A stretch of 32,389 nucleotides of DNA, taken from a virus. The notes under the pieces are model-generated. The model saw nothing but the letters and a program-made list of their open reading frames with translations, made no database searches and was not told the origin of the DNA. The stretch is from positions 1 through 32,389 of IMG/VR virus record IMGVR_UViG_3300049149_000006. One strand, given 5' to 3'. This document shows positions 1 through 6,698 of this stretch, one piece after another (the first letter of the stretch is position 1; the number at the start of each line of letters is the position of its first letter). A program made the translations under genes and the position numbers.

Positions 1-62
1 ACAAGGGTGCGGTGGACGAGGCGAGGGCCGGCATGGGTCGGAGTGAAGGTGGTCCGACATGA
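1..62 (+). CDS. 3' end of an unidentified early gene
   Basis: An open frame enters from the left edge (codons in phase from base 3) and stops at the TGA at 60-62. The last 19 residues are Gly/Glu/Arg-rich and carry no recognisable motif. The stop overlaps the ATG of the next gene (ATGA), the same junction used throughout the early operon, which is the main reason to believe the frame is real. Function cannot be judged from this fragment. Confidence 0.55.
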   Translation, partial: KGAVDEARAGMGRSEGGPT

Positions 63-301
63 GCGCGCAGTCATCCGCGAGAATGACCAGCGGCGCGCCG
101 AAGCCGCTCAACGCAGCCCAGACGCAGGCGGCGAGGGAGTGGCAGCAAGCGCTATGGGCTCTTCAGGACATTCGGCGTGTGAACGCAGCAGCCCTCTCGC
201 CTGAGGCGCGGAGGAGCCACAACAACCGGCAGGCCGAGGCGCATCGCAGGTGCGACGCGGCGAGGCTGGGGATGGCGGCGCTGCTCGAGGAGGACTCGTG
301 A
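59..301 (+). CDS. Small hypothetical early protein (80 aa)
   Basis: An 80-residue protein rich in Ala, Arg, Gln and Glu, with a predicted helical middle (about residues 17-75) containing AREWQQALWALQDIRR and a His/Arg/Glu-rich stretch. No membrane segment, Cys cluster or enzyme motif is visible. The ATG at 59 overlaps the upstream stop, and an AAGGTGG-like ribosome site lies just before it. It ends with GTGA, where the downstream methyltransferase can start. I do not recognise the family; helical content and position suggest an accessory early protein, but this is only inference. Confidence 0.6.
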   Translation: MSAQSSARMTSGAPKPLNAAQTQAAREWQQALWALQDIRRVNAAALSPEARRSHNNRQAEAHRRCDAARLGMAALLEEDS

Positions 302-789
302 CGAGCATGCCGAAGCAAAAGCCGGGCAAGAGCAAGCAGGACGTCGGCACCCCGGTAGAGTTCATCGCTGCGTGCGCCAGAAGGTTCGGGCTTATCGACT
401 GGGACCTCGCCGCGCACGCCGAGAACACGAAGTGTGGCGCCTCCTACTACGGGCCGGGCAGCGAGCACTGCGGCGATTCGCTGTCGGTCAACTGGGCCGA
501 GCGTCATCCAACAGGAGTGCTATGGCTCAATCCGGAGTTCAGGGACATCGAACCGTGGGCAAAGAAGTGCGCCGTCGAGTCGACGCGCCGACACGGGATG
601 ATCTTGATGCTGACGCCGGCCAGTGTCGGTACCGAATGGTTCGCCGATTACGTCGCCGGAAAGGCCATGGTGCTCGGACTGAGGCCTCGGCTCACCTTCG
701 TCGGCGCGTCGGACCCGTATCCCAAAGACCTTTCGCTGGCCGTCTACAGCAGCGGCTTGCATGGCGTCGACACGTGGAGGTGGAAGTAA
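298..789 (+). CDS. Phage Dam-family DNA N6-adenine methyltransferase
   Basis: Resembles the small phage-T1-type Dam family (about 160-180 aa), which transfers a methyl group from S-adenosylmethionine to adenine N6. The expected order is visible: a TPVEF motif near the N-terminus, a long block ending IDWDLAAHAENTKC, a tryptophan/asparagine segment VLWLNPEF followed by IEPWAKK, and the late block MLTPASVGTEWF. The usual catalytic NPPY is NPEF here, so activity is uncertain. GTG at 298 is preferred over ATG at 307 because GAGGAGG (287-293) lies four bases upstream and GTGA overlaps the previous stop. It may protect phage DNA from host restriction or be a decayed copy. Confidence 0.82.
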   Translation: MTSMPKQKPGKSKQDVGTPVEFIAACARRFGLIDWDLAAHAENTKCGASYYGPGSEHCGDSLSVNWAERHPTGVLWLNPEFRDIEPWAKKCAVESTRRHGMILMLTPASVGTEWFADYVAGKAMVLGLRPRLTFVGASDPYPKDLSLAVYSSGLHGVDTWRWK

Positions 790-1025
790 TGGCTGACCGA
801 AAGAACCTACGCGCCATCCAAGGCGGCAAGTGTCCCTCCGCACTCGTCCCCGGCGTCGAGCGGGCGATGGACTTGATGATCAACACAATGGACACGGAGC
901 TCAAGACGCTGATCACCGCTGCCGAATACGATCTGGATGACGAGGATCTGGCGGCGCGGCTGAGGGATGCGTCGGCGGATCTGAGGCTGGCGCGGGTGGC
1001 GTTGGCGGGGAGGAGGCAGGCTTGA
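789..1025 (+). CDS. Small hypothetical early protein (78 aa)
   Basis: Starts at an ATG overlapping the previous stop (TAATG) and ends at the TGA that overlaps the next gene's TTG. The protein has a basic N-terminus followed by two acidic/leucine-rich helices (YDLDDEDLAARLRDASADLRLARVALAG). No catalytic or metal-binding motif is seen. The frame stays open far upstream of 789, but that part overlaps the methyltransferase and is taken as shadow. Tight coupling on both sides supports it being translated. Function unknown. Confidence 0.65.
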   Translation: MADRKNLRAIQGGKCPSALVPGVERAMDLMINTMDTELKTLITAAEYDLDDEDLAARLRDASADLRLARVALAGRRQA

Positions 1026-1381
1026 CTGCGCACGAGTTCGACGGCTGGCTCGTGGATGAGCCTGGTAATGGGATAGATAGCTGCACTGGCCGCCACGGTA
1101 GATGCGCGGCTGAATGTAGCCACACGCTTGTCTACTTTATCCAAGAGGGCACTGATGGTCCGATCAAGATCGGACATGGATGGCGAGTACTTCGCAGACT
1201 AGTCGGACTTCAGAATGGCAACCCTAGGCCGCTTCGTCTGATAGGAACCTGCCCTGGCGGGAAGCGTCTAGAGAAGACGCTTCATGATCGGTTTGCAGAT
1301 GCCCGAATACGCGGAGAATGGTTTGAGCCAAGTGCGGACCTGATTGCTCTAATCGCAAGCCTTCCGAGGAACGAGCATTGA
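1022..1381 (+). CDS. GIY-YIG / T5orf172 (MUG113)-like protein
   Basis: A 119-aa protein whose residues 35-101 match the degenerate GIY-YIG fold of the T5orf172/MUG113 group: VYFIQ (37-41), IKIG (48-51), RLVGLQ (59-64), the acidic-histidine helix EKTLHDRF (84-91) and the closing GEWF (98-101). Family members are thought to be DNA endonucleases or nuclease-derived DNA-binding proteins; none of this is proven here. The TTG start is set by AGGAGG at 1011-1016, five bases upstream, and overlaps the previous stop (TTGA). Base composition (about 56 % GC by hand count over 1081-1380) is lower than the flanking genes, suggesting later acquisition. Confidence 0.75.
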   Translation: MTAHEFDGWLVDEPGNGIDSCTGRHGRCAAECSHTLVYFIQEGTDGPIKIGHGWRVLRRLVGLQNGNPRPLRLIGTCPGGKRLEKTLHDRFADARIRGEWFEPSADLIALIASLPRNEH

Positions 1382-2394
1382 GATTCGAGGACGAGCAGTA
1401 TGTTCGGCTGTACAAGCGGGACACGACGACGTGGAAGATGCTGCCGTGGCAGGCGAAGTGCATCCTGCCACTCATTCTCCGCAAGATGGACCGCGCCGGG
1501 ATCCTCGACCTCGGCGAGGACGGGCTCGATGCGCTCGCTGTGCATATCGAGATCCCGCGCGAGGTGGTCGATGCGGCGATGCCGGAGATCCTCAAGCGCA
1601 GGGTCCTCGTGCTCCGCGACGACGGACTGCTGGTCTGGCCCCGATTCATCGAAGGCCAGGAGGCGAAGCAGAGCGACAAGGCCAGGCAGAAGGCCGCCCG
1701 GGATCGCGCTCGGGACGTTGCCTCGGCGATCGCGGTCGGGGTTGCCGGAGCCGACACACCCCAGTCTCCACCATCTGAACCACCGCCCACGCCACCGTCA
1801 CAAAACGACCAGCCTTGTGACGCGACCGTCACGCCACGTGACCAACCGTCACGCACCGTGACGGCACCGTCACACGACGTCACGGCAGGTCACACGACGT
1901 CACCGGGTGTCACTCTCAGCTCAGCTGAGCCTAGCTCAGCACAGCCTATTGCGACGGATGGCGCCGAGGGGTGGCGTGTTCCGGAATCGGAGGTCAGGTT
2001 GCACGGCTCGCTCTGGGTCGACGAGTACAAGCGCGCCGTGCTCAAGGCCACCGGCATGCCCGCGTGGTCATTTCCGCCGAAGCAGATGGCCGCGCTGGAG
2101 CGTGTCGTGAGCGATCATTGCCCGTCCGGGCGACGCGCCCGCATCGAAAATTGGGTGTTCGAGATAGTCGGGTTGTTCGTGGTGGCCACCCGATCGGAGG
2201 CCAAGTTCCAGAGCGGGTGGGTGCCCGAGGCCTTGGAGCGGTGGTTGAACAAGGGCGGTGCCGCATCGGGCACATTCGTGGCTGCCACGACCACCAACCG
2301 TCCGCCGCTGCTCCGGCGACCGGAGGTAAACCGTAACGCCGTGCCCCCGATCCGTCTTGACGTGCTGGACGTGAAGCCCGAGGTCGGTACTTGA
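1378..2394 (+). CDS. Phage replication initiator (winged-helix, lambda O/DnaD-like role)
   Basis: A 338-aa protein with the layout of phage origin-binding initiators. Residues 1-95 look like a winged-helix domain (WQAKCILPLILRKMD, then helices and a LLVWPRF strand), followed by a basic helix (KQSDKARQKAARDRAR, about 97-112). A long Pro/Ser/Thr linker covers about 125-195, and a second folded domain about 198-292 (YKRAVLKATGMPAWSFPPKQM, RIENWVFEIVGLFVV, ALERWLNKGG). The linker DNA carries the phased GTCAC sites described separately, the arrangement known from lambda O. The DnaB-like helicase follows by a TTGA overlap. TTG start is supported by GAGGA at 1366-1370. Role inferred from architecture and context. 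Confidence 0.75.
   Translation: MRFEDEQYVRLYKRDTTTWKMLPWQAKCILPLILRKMDRAGILDLGEDGLDALAVHIEIPREVVDAAMPEILKRRVLVLRDDGLLVWPRFIEGQEAKQSDKARQKAARDRARDVASAIAVGVAGADTPQSPPSEPPPTPPSQNDQPCDATVTPRDQPSRTVTAPSHDVTAGHTTSPGVTLSSAEPSSAQPIATDGAEGWRVPESEVRLHGSLWVDEYKRAVLKATGMPAWSFPPKQMAALERVVSDHCPSGRRARIENWVFEIVGLFVVATRSEAKFQSGWVPEALERWLNKGGAASGTFVAATTTNRPPLLRRPEVNRNAVPPIRLDVLDVKPEVGT
1797..1940 (+). repeat. Phased iteron array, candidate replication origin
   Basis: The pentamer GTCAC or its reverse complement GTGAC begins at 1797, 1817, 1828, 1838, 1848, 1858, 1869, 1879, 1889, 1899 and 1909. From 1817 on, every step is 10 or 11 bp, one helical turn, so all sites face the same side of the DNA. Because 10 is not a multiple of 3, the array cannot be a by-product of peptide repeats. 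It is followed by a perfect 12-bp palindrome at 1919-1930 and three copies of CTCAGC (1915, 1920, 1935). Position in the linker of the initiator gene matches the origin layout of lambda O. No obvious AT-rich unwinding element is next to it. Confidence 0.72.
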
Positions 2395-3800
2395 ACGTGA
2401 CTGGCACCGTCCCGCCGAATGCGTTTACGGCCGAGGTCGGGCTAATCAACGCGTGCCTTCATTTTGGTCGCGAAGTGGCAGGGGAACTCATCGGAGACGC
2501 GAACGCCGACGACTTCTATTCGGGCGCCCATCGCGCCATCTGGCAGTCGATCGGGCGACTCGTCAACGGCGGCAGCGAGGTCGACACGATCACGATCCTC
2601 GACGACATGAAGGCCGCTAACACGCTCTCGATGTTGCGCGGCGGCTCGTCGTGGTTCGCGACGGTCATGGCCGATCTCCCGATTCCTACCCGCACAGCGC
2701 TTGAGGACTACAAGCGCAGCGTGCGTGACGCAGCGCAACTGCGAAAACTTCTGCTTGCCGCGCAGCGCATCGTCGCAGGATGTCACGACGGACACGCGGA
2801 CGTCGGTGCGTTCCTGGCGAAGAGTGCGGCGGTGGTCGCGGACATTGCCGACAACCGTAAGACCGACACGCTCAAGCCGATGGTCGAGCACTGCAAAGCC
2901 TTCGCGACCGACGTGATCGATCGGGCGAACAGTGGCGGCGCGGCGGGGCTACCGACCGGACTCTCGGCGCTCGATCGGGCGTTCGACGGCGGGATGCTCG
3001 GCGGCGAACTCATCGTCGTCGCGGCCAGGCCAGGCATGGGGAAGAGTGCCCTCGGCTTCGGCCTTGCTGCCTACGCCGCCGTCGACCATGAGCCGAAGCT
3101 TGGAGTCGCGGCGTTCTCGTTGGAGATGCCAGGCAAGCAGGTGGCTGGACGACTTGGGTGCGCAAGGGGGCATGTCGAGCTTGGTCACCTGCGCTCAGGG
3201 AACATGAGTCCGGATGGCTGGCGTCGGCTGAACATGGCGCTATCGGAGGTGAGCTCGTCGCCGGCGTTCTGGCTAGACGACCAGAGCTTCATCTCCCTCG
3301 ACGAGATCCGCAGCCGTGTTCGTCGCGTCCAGCGTTCGTCGGTGGCCAAGGATACCGAGCTCGGCCTCGTCGTTGTCGACTACGTGCAACTCATGAGCGG
3401 CGACGAGGAGAGTCGCGAGCGCGAGGTCGCCCAGATATCCAGAGGGTTGAAGGCCATCGCAAAGGACTTCGACGTGCCGGTCGTCGCGCTGGCACAACTG
3501 AACCGAGGCGTCGAATCTCGGTCTGACAAGCGGCCGATGTTGAGCGATCTTCGCGAGTCGGGTGCCATCGAACAGGACGCCGACAAGGTGGTCTTTATCT
3601 ACCGAGACAACTACTACAACGCGGCATCTACGAAGGGTGAGCGCGGTACTCGCAACGGCGTCGCCGAGCTCAACGTCGCGAAGAACCGCAATGGCTCAAC
3701 CGGGGTGGTCGAGCTTTGGTGGGAGGCGGCAACGACGACCTTCCGCGACATGACTTACGAAGAGTGCCAGCAATACGGCACGCAGGATGGAACAGCATGA
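2391..3800 (+). CDS. Replicative DNA helicase, DnaB-like
   Basis: A 469-aa hexameric replicative helicase of the DnaB family, which unwinds the fork 5' to 3'. An N-terminal helical domain (about 10-150) is followed by a RecA-like ATPase: GLPTGLSALD (186-195), Walker A ARPGMGKSA (212-220), FSLEM with the catalytic Glu (242-246), Walker B LVVVDYVQLM (327-336), and the loop block ALAQLNRGVE through RESGAIEQDAD (366-398), ending VFIYRDNYYN. Length is normal for the family. The TTG start overlaps the initiator stop and has GAGG seven bases upstream. Having its own initiator and helicase means the phage probably replicates by theta-type initiation, not by transposition. Confidence 0.95.
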   Translation: MNVTGTVPPNAFTAEVGLINACLHFGREVAGELIGDANADDFYSGAHRAIWQSIGRLVNGGSEVDTITILDDMKAANTLSMLRGGSSWFATVMADLPIPTRTALEDYKRSVRDAAQLRKLLLAAQRIVAGCHDGHADVGAFLAKSAAVVADIADNRKTDTLKPMVEHCKAFATDVIDRANSGGAAGLPTGLSALDRAFDGGMLGGELIVVAARPGMGKSALGFGLAAYAAVDHEPKLGVAAFSLEMPGKQVAGRLGCARGHVELGHLRSGNMSPDGWRRLNMALSEVSSSPAFWLDDQSFISLDEIRSRVRRVQRSSVAKDTELGLVVVDYVQLMSGDEESREREVAQISRGLKAIAKDFDVPVVALAQLNRGVESRSDKRPMLSDLRESGAIEQDADKVVFIYRDNYYNAASTKGERGTRNGVAELNVAKNRNGSTGVVELWWEAATTTFRDMTYEECQQYGTQDGTA

Positions 3801-3970
3801 CCTGGACTCACGATCTCACCCGCCAGATCCGCGACGACTTCCGCGAGGCCCAGCGCCTGCGTGGTCATGTCAGCGGTGACGACCTGCCTGCGCCGACTGG
3901 GCTGTCTGTTCTAGTCTTGGACTGCGGCGCACCGACGGCGGTGTCGCGGCGCATTGTTGGGAGGAAATGA
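3797..3970 (+). CDS. Small hypothetical protein (57 aa)
   Basis: A 57-residue frame that begins at an ATG overlapping the helicase stop (ATGA) and ends at a TGA overlapping the next gene's first ATG. The N-terminal half is polar and helical (HDLTRQIRDDFREAQRLRGH), the C-terminal half mildly hydrophobic (LSVLVLDCG). The frame is also open upstream of 3797 but there it runs inside the helicase. Support is positional only; the protein is not recognised. Confidence 0.5.
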   Translation: MTWTHDLTRQIRDDFREAQRLRGHVSGDDLPAPTGLSVLVLDCGAPTAVSRRIVGRK

Positions 3971-4278
3971 TGACGAACCTGGAATCGATCCTGAAGCTCA
4001 TTCGCACATGGGGCGGAGCTCACTATACGCAGGTCATCATCCGGCCTGGCGACGAGCCTGCGACGTTCACGGCGACGGCCTATCCTGCGCCGGAAGGCTG
4101 GCGCGATGTGAAGACCATCGGAGAATCACCGGAGGTAGCCGTAGCGATGCTGCTACCCGAAGCCATCGCTGTCGCGGATGAATGGCTGGCGAGTCGACGC
4201 GACTTTGCCAACTGCGAGTTTAGGCAAGTGGTGGCGGCCGAGGACACGATCGCGGCGGTAAGGCGGAGGACTGGATGA
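3970..4278 (+). CDS. Hypothetical early protein (102 aa)
   Basis: Two ATGs occur in tandem at 3967 and 3970. GGGAGG at 3959-3964 sits two bases from the first and five from the second, so 3970 is chosen. The protein looks like a small alpha/beta domain: an N-terminal helix (LESILKLIRTWGG), strands around HYTQVIIRPGD and TFTATAYPAPEGW, then a helix (PEVAVAMLLPEAIAVADEWLASR) and a Lys/Arg-poor tail. No catalytic motif or Cys cluster is visible. It is coupled to the next gene by ATGA. Function unknown. Confidence 0.65.
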   Translation: MTNLESILKLIRTWGGAHYTQVIIRPGDEPATFTATAYPAPEGWRDVKTIGESPEVAVAMLLPEAIAVADEWLASRRDFANCEFRQVVAAEDTIAAVRRRTG

Positions 4279-4469
4279 TAATCGTTTGCATCGGCATATA
4301 TCTGACTCTGTACGCAATCGGGTTCATTCTGGAACTGTATTGGGACGTCAATGGCCGACCGAAGCGGGAGCCGATGGGGTTCGCGGGCGTGATGGCGACA
4401 CTCGCCATCCTTGCGCTCAGCGTCGCGATGAATTGGAAGATCGGCATCTGGGATCTGATGTTCAGATGA
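4275..4469 (+). CDS. Small inner-membrane protein, two TM segments
   Basis: A 64-residue protein with two clear hydrophobic stretches, about residues 2-21 (IIVCIGIYLTLYAIGFILEL) and about 36-52 (FAGVMATLAILALSVAM), joined by a charged loop (DVNGRPKREPMG). This predicts a two-pass inner-membrane protein with the loop, which is positively charged, on the cytoplasmic side. It sits in a replication operon, not a lysis cassette, so a holin role is unlikely; superinfection exclusion or host-membrane takeover are possible but unproven. Start and stop both use ATGA overlaps. Confidence 0.65.
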   Translation: MIIVCIGIYLTLYAIGFILELYWDVNGRPKREPMGFAGVMATLAILALSVAMNWKIGIWDLMFR

Positions 4470-5074
4470 CCACCCTTTCCGATCTCGAGTCCGCGGTCAT
4501 CGCGGCGATCCGCAGCACGGCGTTCGACCTAGCGCGTCGGGCGGAGAAGGCGGAGGCGAGTGTCCCCACCGGCCGACGGATGGAGGTCATCGCCCAACTC
4601 TGCCGGATGATGTGGCGGGTCTCAGAGCATATTGATCCTGAGAGCCACAACCCATGCGACTGCGTCTGCCGCGTGCGATCGGATTATCGAAACAGCGGCG
4701 AGGCGCTGGCCTGGATGGAGCGGGTCATTAGCGCGGCGATTGCCGACCAGGGCGTCAACGTCATGGTCGAGGGCACGGCCAAGCGCGACATGAATGCGGG
4801 GGAGTTCGTGACGACCGTGGACGTGGCGCTCAGTGAGGTTCAGCGCGCGCTCGTCAACGCGCCAGGCGATAAGCCAATCGGCATCCTGCAGCATCCCGAG
4901 ATGGACGTTCCGCCATGCCGATATTGCAATGGTTCCGGACTCGGCTACCCGCTTCTTGGGTACGCGGGCGTCGGTCGGTGCCGAGCATGCAAGGGCTGCC
5001 AGACCTGCGGCGCATTGTGCTGGGACGACCCAATTTCATCAGGTCTCACATGCTGGCGATGCGAAGCGCGATGA
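4466..5074 (+). CDS. Hypothetical protein with C-terminal zinc-finger cluster (202 aa)
   Basis: The ATG at 4466 overlaps the upstream stop; the frame is open further back but that part is shadow. Residues 1-150 are mostly helical and unrecognised. The last 55 residues carry a dense Cys cluster: CRYCNGSGLG, CRACKGCQTCG, then CW and CWRCEAR. The CRYCNGSG element resembles the CxxCxGxG repeat of DnaJ-type zinc fingers, suggesting one or two bound zinc ions and binding of protein or nucleic acid. Phage early proteins of this form are common, but I cannot name a function. Confidence 0.68.
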   Translation: MTTLSDLESAVIAAIRSTAFDLARRAEKAEASVPTGRRMEVIAQLCRMMWRVSEHIDPESHNPCDCVCRVRSDYRNSGEALAWMERVISAAIADQGVNVMVEGTAKRDMNAGEFVTTVDVALSEVQRALVNAPGDKPIGILQHPEMDVPPCRYCNGSGLGYPLLGYAGVGRCRACKGCQTCGALCWDDPISSGLTCWRCEAR

Positions 5075-5373
5075 TCAACGGCTACCTCGTCTGCGATGAG
5101 CCGCGCGGAATGGCATGCTGGTTGGTGCTCTCCGGACCCTTCGGCTACTCGAACTGGACGGGCAAGATCAGCGACGCAACGCCAATGCCCTACTCAACTG
5201 CGCACGCATGGGCCGCGGCAGTCGGCACCGTCGTCAACGGTGAGCTCAGGGCGCGCGTGGTCCCGACGAGCCGAGCGCCTCAGGTTGTGAAGGCGATCAT
5301 CAAACAGGCCGATGATGCGGCAGACCGGATGCTCTCAATGGTTGACCTATGCTGGGATGGAGATGGATCGTGA
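5071..5373 (+). CDS. Hypothetical early protein (100 aa)
   Basis: Begins at ATG 5071 (ATGA with the previous stop) and ends at TGA 5371-5373, overlapping a GTG start. The sequence suggests a small alpha/beta domain: strands MINGYLVCDE and MACWLVLSGP, an aromatic patch (FGYSNWTG), a helix around YSTAHAWAAAVGTVV, a strand (ELRARVVPT) and a C-terminal helix (VVKAIIKQADDAADRML). No known motif is seen. The start is fixed by the overlap, since the longer upstream frame runs through the zinc-finger gene. Confidence 0.6.
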   Translation: MINGYLVCDEPRGMACWLVLSGPFGYSNWTGKISDATPMPYSTAHAWAAAVGTVVNGELRARVVPTSRAPQVVKAIIKQADDAADRMLSMVDLCWDGDGS

Positions 5374-5576
5374 CGACGACCGAGGCGAGGTGCCCGACCT
5401 GCGATCGCGCGATGCCCACGCTAGACGACGTAGCCGTGTCTGTCGGCGAGGCGTTCGATCAATCCGCGCTCGTCGCGATCACGTTCCATGTCCGTTGCGA
5501 TTGCGGCGAGGAGGTTGGGCTCTGCATGCGGACCGAGGACGCCGACGACGAGAAGGGGCCGCACGGTGTCAACTAG
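5370..5576 (+). CDS. Zinc-ribbon-like micro-protein (68 aa)
   Basis: A 68-aa frame starting at GTG 5370 (GTGA overlap) with a GGAG-containing leader. It has a CPTC motif near the N-terminus and a CDCG motif in the second half, spaced as in a small zinc ribbon, with a hydrophobic strand between (ALVAITFHVRC) and an acidic tail (TEDADDEKG). It probably binds one zinc ion; what it contacts is unknown. An upstream ATG at 5349 is in frame but lies inside the previous gene. Confidence 0.6.
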   Translation: MTTTEARCPTCDRAMPTLDDVAVSVGEAFDQSALVAITFHVRCDCGEEVGLCMRTEDADDEKGPHGVN

Positions 5577-6210
5577 CCTGACGAAGGCCGAGCTGCGGAC
5601 GATTCGCGAGACGCTGGCGCCGTTGCTTGTGCCACCGGCGCGCCCGTTGACGGCGGAGCAGATGGTTCAGGTCGGTGCTGTGCTTGAGCGTGTCGACCAC
5701 GTCATTGCGAACACGAGGCCGGCTCCGGAGCGCGGCGAGCTCGTCTTCGAATGGCGGGTGCCTAGAGAGTGGGCGCTGACGCTGAATCAGTACGCTCACA
5801 AGAAGGGCTGGGCGAAAAAGAAGCTGCGCGCTGAGATGGACGCGGCGATCCTCGCGCTGCTCCCTGCGTTCCCCAAGGCGCCGACGCATGGCTCGCAACA
5901 ACCTCGCTGGCTACGCGCGACTCGATTCTCGACGAAGGTGGTGGATGACGTATCGGTCGACGTGCTCGGCGGCAAGATGGCCACCGATGCCCTCGTGCGA
6001 TGCGGTGTGCTCGCGGATGACGACTCCACGCATCTGATCCGAGAGGCCAGGAGCGAGAAGACGAAGCCGGGCAACACGCACCTTCTCATGCAGGTCTACA
6101 TGGTGGTGTCCGAGGGCGCAGCGGCCGACGAGCCTAAGGATGCATGTGTCGAGCAGGTTCGACGCGAGGCAGGATTCTTTACGAAGGCGATTGTGGAGGG
6201 CTTGGAATGA
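5566..6210 (+). CDS. RusA-like Holliday-junction resolvase candidate
   Basis: A 214-aa protein; GTG at 5566 is chosen because AAGGGG lies just upstream and it overlaps the preceding gene by 11 bases. Residues 60-180 fit the RusA pattern: an N-terminal strand (ELVFEWRVP), a central acidic block with D127, D128 and D132, K137, and the typical DALVRCGVLADDD stretch (141-153), followed by strands and Lys residues (SEKTKPGNTHLLMQVYMV). RusA enzymes cleave four-way junctions using Asp-bound magnesium and are frequent in phage early regions, where they debranch DNA before packaging. The N-terminal 60 residues are extra and unassigned. The match is by pattern, so moderate confidence. Confidence 0.6.
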   Translation: MSTSLTKAELRTIRETLAPLLVPPARPLTAEQMVQVGAVLERVDHVIANTRPAPERGELVFEWRVPREWALTLNQYAHKKGWAKKKLRAEMDAAILALLPAFPKAPTHGSQQPRWLRATRFSTKVVDDVSVDVLGGKMATDALVRCGVLADDDSTHLIREARSEKTKPGNTHLLMQVYMVVSEGAAADEPKDACVEQVRREAGFFTKAIVEGLE

Positions 6211-6410
6211 AAGCGACGTTGATCACGATAGCGGACGAGTGGAACTGGACGCCAACATGCTCCGCATGCCAAACGGGCGTGTTGCCAATAGTTCAGGTCG
6301 GCGAGCGGTTCGAGCACGATTCGATGACGGCGTATCTCTGCGAGGGCTGTGTTCGGGAGGCGGTGGCGCTATTCGACAGCGCGGCGATCTCGAGCGAGGC
6401 GACGGCGTGA
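6207..6410 (+). CDS. Zinc-binding micro-protein (67 aa)
   Basis: ATG at 6207 overlaps the previous stop (ATGA). The protein carries CSAC at about residues 18-21 and CEGC at about 46-49, a spacing typical of a treble-clef or zinc-ribbon fold, with intervening strands (VLPIVQVGERFEH) and a C-terminal helix (REAVALFDSAA). One structural zinc is predicted. Partner and role are unknown. It ends at a GTGA junction with the next small gene. Confidence 0.6.
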   Translation: MKATLITIADEWNWTPTCSACQTGVLPIVQVGERFEHDSMTAYLCEGCVREAVALFDSAAISSEATA

Positions 6411-6607
6411 AAGGTCACGGCTGGGAGGCCGAGGAGGATGAACATGGCGCGGTGACCGTCACCTATGACGGTCGACTCATCGCGCTCATGAGCCGGGAGA
6501 CATGGGACAGGCTCGACAAGGCGCTCACCGGGCGACCGCATTGCGCCTGGTGTGCGCCCGGTATCGACTGCCCGAGGCATCCGAGCGACGATGAAGCCAA
6601 GCGTTGA
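6407..6607 (+). CDS. Small protein with CxxC...CxxH motif (66 aa)
   Basis: GTG at 6407 overlaps the previous stop. Residues 1-40 form a short beta-helix region (AVTVTYDGRLIALMSRETWDR) and the C-terminal part holds CAWCAPGIDCPRH, a compact CxxC-x5-CxxH zinc knuckle candidate. It is the last gene of the overlapping early chain; a gap of about 90 bases follows. Function unknown. Confidence 0.58.
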   Translation: MKGHGWEAEEDEHGAVTVTYDGRLIALMSRETWDRLDKALTGRPHCAWCAPGIDCPRHPSDDEAKR

Positions 6608-6655
6608 TTACTGGCGCCCCATGTCCGGGCTAATCGTCGAGACGTCGCCCATGGC

Positions 6656-6686
6656 ACCTGCGCAGTTTGACAACCTGCCCTAAGGT
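6656..6686 (+). promoter_or_regulatory. Promoter-like element shared with 8287-8317
   Basis: In the 91-base gap before the UDP-glucose dehydrogenase gene, ACCTGCGCA (6656-6664) is followed after 16 bases by TAAGGT (6681-6686). The same nine-base box and the same 16-base spacing to TAGGTT occur before the gene at 8337. The spacing between CTGCGC and the TA-box (17 bases) is that of a sigma70-type promoter, though the boxes do not match the consensus. A TTGACA lies between the boxes at 6667-6672 but has no good -10 partner. Function inferred from repetition and position. Confidence 0.4.
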
Positions 6687-6698
6687 GCTCTCTGCGCA

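Noticed and set aside
372-788. N-terminal extension of the 789-1025 gene
   Set aside because: It runs inside the methyltransferase; the TAATG overlap start at 789 fits the local pattern.
1797-1913. CRISPR-like array reading of the GTCAC repeats
   Set aside because: Repeat units are five bases with five-base gaps inside a coding frame; no repeat-spacer structure.
6667-6695. Sigma70 promoter from TTGACA at 6667
   Set aside because: At 17 bases distance the -10 position reads CTCTGC, a poor match; the shared ACCTGCGCA element is the better candidate.
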